The notes under the pieces are model-generated. The model made no database searches, had not been told where the DNA came from, and saw only the letters and a list, made by a program, of their open reading frames with translations. DNA of 64,000 nt, from positions 2,108,001 to 2,172,000 of the forward strand of contig NC_063013.1 in assembly GCF_020509005.1 (NCBI RefSeq), written 5' to 3'. Both the position numbers and the translations under genes were made by a program. The number at the start of each line of letters is the position of its first letter. Positions within the stretch are counted from its first letter, which is position 1. The stretch comes from Fulvia fulva (lineage: Eukaryota > Ascomycota > Dothideomycetes > Mycosphaerellales > Mycosphaerellaceae). Shown here piece by piece: positions 60,889 through 64,000 of the stretch.

Positions 60889-61501
60889 TACCCTGACAGC
60901 ATGACATAGACTTAGACCAAGCAAGCTTTAGAGCTATGCATACGAGCACGTCGCAACCATCAAAAATGAACTATGCCATCGAAGGCCACTTCGCCGTTGG
61001 TACAATCCGGTCCAGCTTTGTGATACCTTGTCTTCCCGGCTTTTTCTCTTCACCGTCTTCGGGGCACAATCATGGGGGATTGGACACCTCGGGACCGCAG
61101 CGGCAACGGCGAGGCCGAGACAGAACAGTGTGACTTGCATAGAACGTGGCAGCCACGCCCAAAAGCGCTAACTGAACTCAAATTTCGATCCACTAACGAT
61201 CTAGGCCGCAAGTCTCCTGCACATGTGCCACACCCGGCCCAGCTGTTTGAACGTTTTGTGGCCTAAAGAAGACGTCCAAGAGTTGGCAGGATCACGGTCG
61301 CTCGGCAATGGGTCTCGACTTTACCCGCCTCTGACTCTCACATTCCGGACACAGAAGCGTTGCCATCACATTATTGGTCGTCCAACCGTATAACGGGGTG
61401 TGGCCCTTGCGTGAAGCCCTTCAACCTCAATATATTCTTCCAGAAGGCTTCTGCGCTGGTAAAGTGACAGACCACTGAATTGTCCGAGTCTGAACGCAGC
61501 A
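60889..61501. other. Intergenic region, GH79 promoter
   Basis: No additional gene is seen. Confidence 0.35.
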
Positions 61502-63073
61502 ATGTTATCCTCCATCCTCCTAGTGTCGGCCAGTGCTGTGCTCACAACACAATCACCTCTGCTATCGAGCCTCGAAACACGACAGTTGACCGCACAAACC
61601 ATAACAGTATCCGAGACGACACCAAGCGGCGCGAGCGATATTGTCGATCATGGGTACCCTGGATTCGCCATGAGCCAGCACTCGTTCCACGAATATGCCG
61701 GGAACGCTTCATCACCAAACACTTTCTCAGCGAACCTCATCCAAGAAGTGGCGAGTAGAACAGGGTCTAGCGTTCACATCCGAGTAGGTGGAACATCTGG
61801 AGACTTTTCGGTATACAATGCCACCCAGACAGTGGCACTTCAGCTACCACCGGGTGCGACGCCAGGCGGGATCCCACGAGGCATGCTACTGGGCCCTGTC
61901 TGGTTTCAAGGCTTCGCCAATCTACCGGCGAAGTTCACATACATGGCACATTTTGGCAACAACGGTGTCGGCCAGAAAGACAATGCCGCGGCTGCAGCCC
62001 AGCAGGCGTTCAAGAACATTGGCTCGAATCTGGATGCCCTCGAAGTCGGCAACGAAATCGACTTCTATCCAAGCGGCAACCGACCTGGAAACTATAACAT
62101 GTCAACATATCTGTCAGAGTGGAAGGACTATGCGACGGCGGTCAAGAATGCCACTGGATCAACCTTCAGCATGCAAGCAGCTGGCTACTACTCACCGCTC
62201 AACACGTACTGGTCAACGCCAAATACTTTCGGCGCCAATGGCCAAGGCAGTGCCGACGCACAAGGCTTCAATGTCGCGAGTATGGCTCTGCATCACTACA
62301 TGGATGGCGGACCAGTACCCTCCAGCGCCCTCCAGTCGAACTACATGAATCACACGCGCATAGCACAGCAGCTCGACACGTTCAAGCCAGCCGTCGCGTG
62401 GCTCAAGGCCAACAAGCCAAATATCCCGCTTCACCTCGCTGAAGTCAACAGCAACACATACAGTTCAGGCAATGGTGATACCCTTGGCGTGTTTGGAAGT
62501 GCATTGTGGCTGGCGGACTACATGATCTACGGCATGACGCTGAATTTCAAGCGCATGAATGTCCAGCAATCTACGGGCTTCAGCTACACATCGTGGAGAG
62601 GCGTCGACTACTTCGGGCTTCCAGCAGCCGTGCTCCCACCATACTACGCGCATCCGTTTGTCGCCGACATTATTGGGAGCACGGGCGACATTCGGATTGT
62701 GGACTTGAAGCTCGGTCAGGACATGTTCTCCGGCTATGCCGTCTACGATGCTAGCACCAACAAGATCAAGCGAATCGTGCTGCTCAACTTGCAGACCTGG
62801 AAGACCACGAGCGGCACTACAAGGCCTTCGAAGGCGATCACACTTTCTGTCGGCAGCACTTATACTGCATCGGTCAAGATCGACAAGCTAACTGCGCCTG
62901 GAGCGGACACGGCGGATTCGAGCAAGATCTCATGGAAGGGTGCGAGCTGGACTTATGCCAGTAATGGAAAGCCTGTACAAGGAGCGAGCACGTCGATCAA
63001 TGTGCGAGGGAACAAGGGCAAGATAGGCCCCATCACCGTCAGAGCCAGTGAGGCTGTGGTGGTCAACTTATGA
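61502..63073 (+). CDS. Secreted GH79-type glycoside hydrolase (beta-glucuronidase-like)
   Basis: Single exon, 523 aa with a signal peptide-like start (MLSSILLVSASAVL). The TIM-barrel part contains GSSVHIRVGGTSGDFSVY, the acid/base region LDALEVGNEIDFY with the NE pair, and the nucleophile strand PLHLAEVNSNTYSSG. The C-terminal beta domain (about residues 405-523) includes IRIVDLKLGQDMFSGYAVYD. This order matches fungal GH79 enzymes, which remove glucuronic or 4-O-methylglucuronic acid from arabinogalactan-type glycans outside the cell. Several NxT/S sites support secretion. Substrate is inferred from the family only. Confidence 0.85.
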   Translation: MLSSILLVSASAVLTTQSPLLSSLETRQLTAQTITVSETTPSGASDIVDHGYPGFAMSQHSFHEYAGNASSPNTFSANLIQEVASRTGSSVHIRVGGTSGDFSVYNATQTVALQLPPGATPGGIPRGMLLGPVWFQGFANLPAKFTYMAHFGNNGVGQKDNAAAAAQQAFKNIGSNLDALEVGNEIDFYPSGNRPGNYNMSTYLSEWKDYATAVKNATGSTFSMQAAGYYSPLNTYWSTPNTFGANGQGSADAQGFNVASMALHHYMDGGPVPSSALQSNYMNHTRIAQQLDTFKPAVAWLKANKPNIPLHLAEVNSNTYSSGNGDTLGVFGSALWLADYMIYGMTLNFKRMNVQQSTGFSYTSWRGVDYFGLPAAVLPPYYAHPFVADIIGSTGDIRIVDLKLGQDMFSGYAVYDASTNKIKRIVLLNLQTWKTTSGTTRPSKAITLSVGSTYTASVKIDKLTAPGADTADSSKISWKGASWTYASNGKPVQGASTSINVRGNKGKIGPITVRASEAVVVNL

Positions 63074-63185
63074 TTCTGATGGTGTTGAGCTATAGATTTC
63101 GAGATTGATGATAATGATACCCAAGACGAATGCATTTATTCACACGGCATCCTTGCATCGTCCACAAGACCTCTCTCATACACAC

Positions 63186-64000
63186 CTAGTAAGTTATAGT
63201 AAGACTCTTGTTAATCCACTCATCCACCACCTCCCCCTTCACGAAATGCTCAAAGATGAACAAGCCAACATCCTGTCGATGAATACTGTTCCCGATCGCT
63301 GGCTTCTCATCGACACCCTGCTTGACCGCTTGCAAGCCTTTGCTCTCACCATCAAACAGCAAGCTCGGCTTGATATTGACGTACCCCTTGATCCCACAGC
63401 TGCTCAATCTCACTTCCTCGCGCAGCTTCTCTTCCAGCTTGGCCTTATCTTCATGAGGTACGTGCAGTCCCCAGCGATACAGTGGCGAGAGGGCGCAAGG
63501 TACATCCCACGGCGCACCCGGGGCCGGGATCCCGGTGGTGGAGATGTTGACGAGGAGAGGTTTCGAATGCTCTGTGTGCTGGAGATGAGGTTCCGATGCT
63601 GCGCGAAGGATAGTGCTGCCGGCACTGTTGCAGATGTTGGGCTCCGTCATGCCTAAAGGCTGCGTGAGTGACACTTGGAAGTTGGGAGTGCCGCCTATGC
63701 CGGAGATGATGACTTCCACGGGCAGGCCGGAGGCGGTATGTAGGGTGGACTTGACATTGTCGAGGTTCTTGACGTCGCCCTGGATGATGGTGAGGTTGGT
63801 GTCGATGGTGGCTTGGGGAACGCCCTTCTTCTTGAGGGAGTCGAGGAGCTTGCTCGGCGCTCGAGCGAGGGCTCTACAGGTGTAGCCAGCTTTGAGAGAG
63901 TTTGCGAGGCAGTAGCCTGCACAATCGCCGCCCGCGCCGAAGAAGGCCAGAGTCTTGGATTTCTCAGACGTGGTTGGGTTTGTGTTGTGATCGTTGTAAA
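63186..64000 (-). CDS. NAD(P)-binding reductase (atypical SDR/NmrA-like), 5' partial
   Basis: Minus-strand frame open to the window edge, stop at 63186-63188; no ATG is in the window, so the start is beyond 64000. Visible are about 270 residues. The Rossmann start is KTLAFFGAGGDCAGYCLANS (glycine-rich loop GAGGDCAG), then GYTCRALARAPSKLLDSLKK, IIQGDVKNLDNVKSTL and EVIISGIGGTPNFQ, as in atypical short-chain reductases of the NmrA type. The distal part has KPLLVNISTTGIPAPGAPWD and ends SIHRQDVGLFIFEHFV. Substrate unknown. It converges on the GH79 gene, 112 bp apart. Confidence 0.7.
   Translation of the reverse strand, partial: YNDHNTNPTTSEKSKTLAFFGAGGDCAGYCLANSLKAGYTCRALARAPSKLLDSLKKKGVPQATIDTNLTIIQGDVKNLDNVKSTLHTASGLPVEVIISGIGGTPNFQVSLTQPLGMTEPNICNSAGSTILRAASEPHLQHTEHSKPLLVNISTTGIPAPGAPWDVPCALSPLYRWGLHVPHEDKAKLEEKLREEVRLSSCGIKGYVNIKPSLLFDGESKGLQAVKQGVDEKPAIGNSIHRQDVGLFIFEHFVKGEVVDEWINKSLTITY

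Noticed and set aside
1..64000. CRISPR arrays, rRNA operons, 5S rRNA, prokaryotic or viral genes
   Set aside because: None was seen on either strand; every recognisable gene is a fungal nuclear gene.

Overview
The window is nuclear DNA from a filamentous ascomycete. Most genes carry short introns of about 49-115 bp with GT(A/G) donors, CTAAC/CTGAC-like branch sites and YAG acceptors. Intergenic spaces run from 0 bp to 3.4 kb and genes lie on both strands. The gene set is Pezizomycotina-like: Mso1, a Jen1-type carboxylate carrier, a siderophore-type MFS carrier, Yme2, Fyv7, Trm9, Iws1/Spn1, Tom5 and GH79. Protein similarity recalled from memory points to Dothideomycetes (Mycosphaerellaceae-like); that is an inference, not a measurement.

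Layout. 0-8 kb: end of an unknown gene, a DszC-like flavin monooxygenase, MSO1 and a three-intron NAD+ formate dehydrogenase. 9.4-14.8 kb: a gene for very small Gly-rich peptides, the mitochondrial tRNA-modification GTPase MSS1, and a divergent pair of glutathione transferase and complex I NDUFB4-like subunit. 15.3-16.9 kb: a JEN1-family carboxylate carrier. 16.9-20.3 kb: a gene desert holding a 479-bp MITE-like element with 41-bp perfect terminal inverted repeats and a 9-bp target duplication. 20.1-28.6 kb: cytosolic HSP70 with a perfect heat-shock element and an in-frame 51-nt intron, YME2 and choline kinase. 29.5-30.1 kb: a broken F-box-like gene. 30.6-32 kb: a pair of tRNA-like repeats and other structured DNA. 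32-40.4 kb: SEC63, FYV7, a siderophore-type transporter and a mitochondrial PPR-like protein. 40.4-43.1 kb: a gene-poor stretch with degenerate telomere-like DNA. 43.1-47.3 kb: an unknown membrane-anchored protein, a secreted ferritin-like protein and an acidic protein with four degenerate repeats. 48.3-51.9 kb: two divergent USP-type deubiquitinase-like paralogues in tandem. 52.5-56.9 kb: TRM9, a frameshifted MetE-like gene abutting it stop to stop, IWS1 and TOM5. 57.4-64 kb: an unknown protein, a secreted Thr-rich protein, a GH79 glycoside hydrolase and a partial NAD(P)-binding reductase running off the end.

The genes do not form one pathway. Recurrent themes are mitochondrial biogenesis (MSS1, YME2, TOM5, complex I subunit, PPR), secretion and ER import (MSO1, SEC63), and C1, carboxylate and iron metabolism. 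No biosynthetic gene cluster, virus or CRISPR array was seen. The items most worth following up are the MITE-like element, the duplicated GRGGYN micro-peptides (the second encoded only after splicing), the tandem USP pair, two apparent GC-AG introns, and the tRNA-Val-like split Pol III unit with its diverged neighbour copy.
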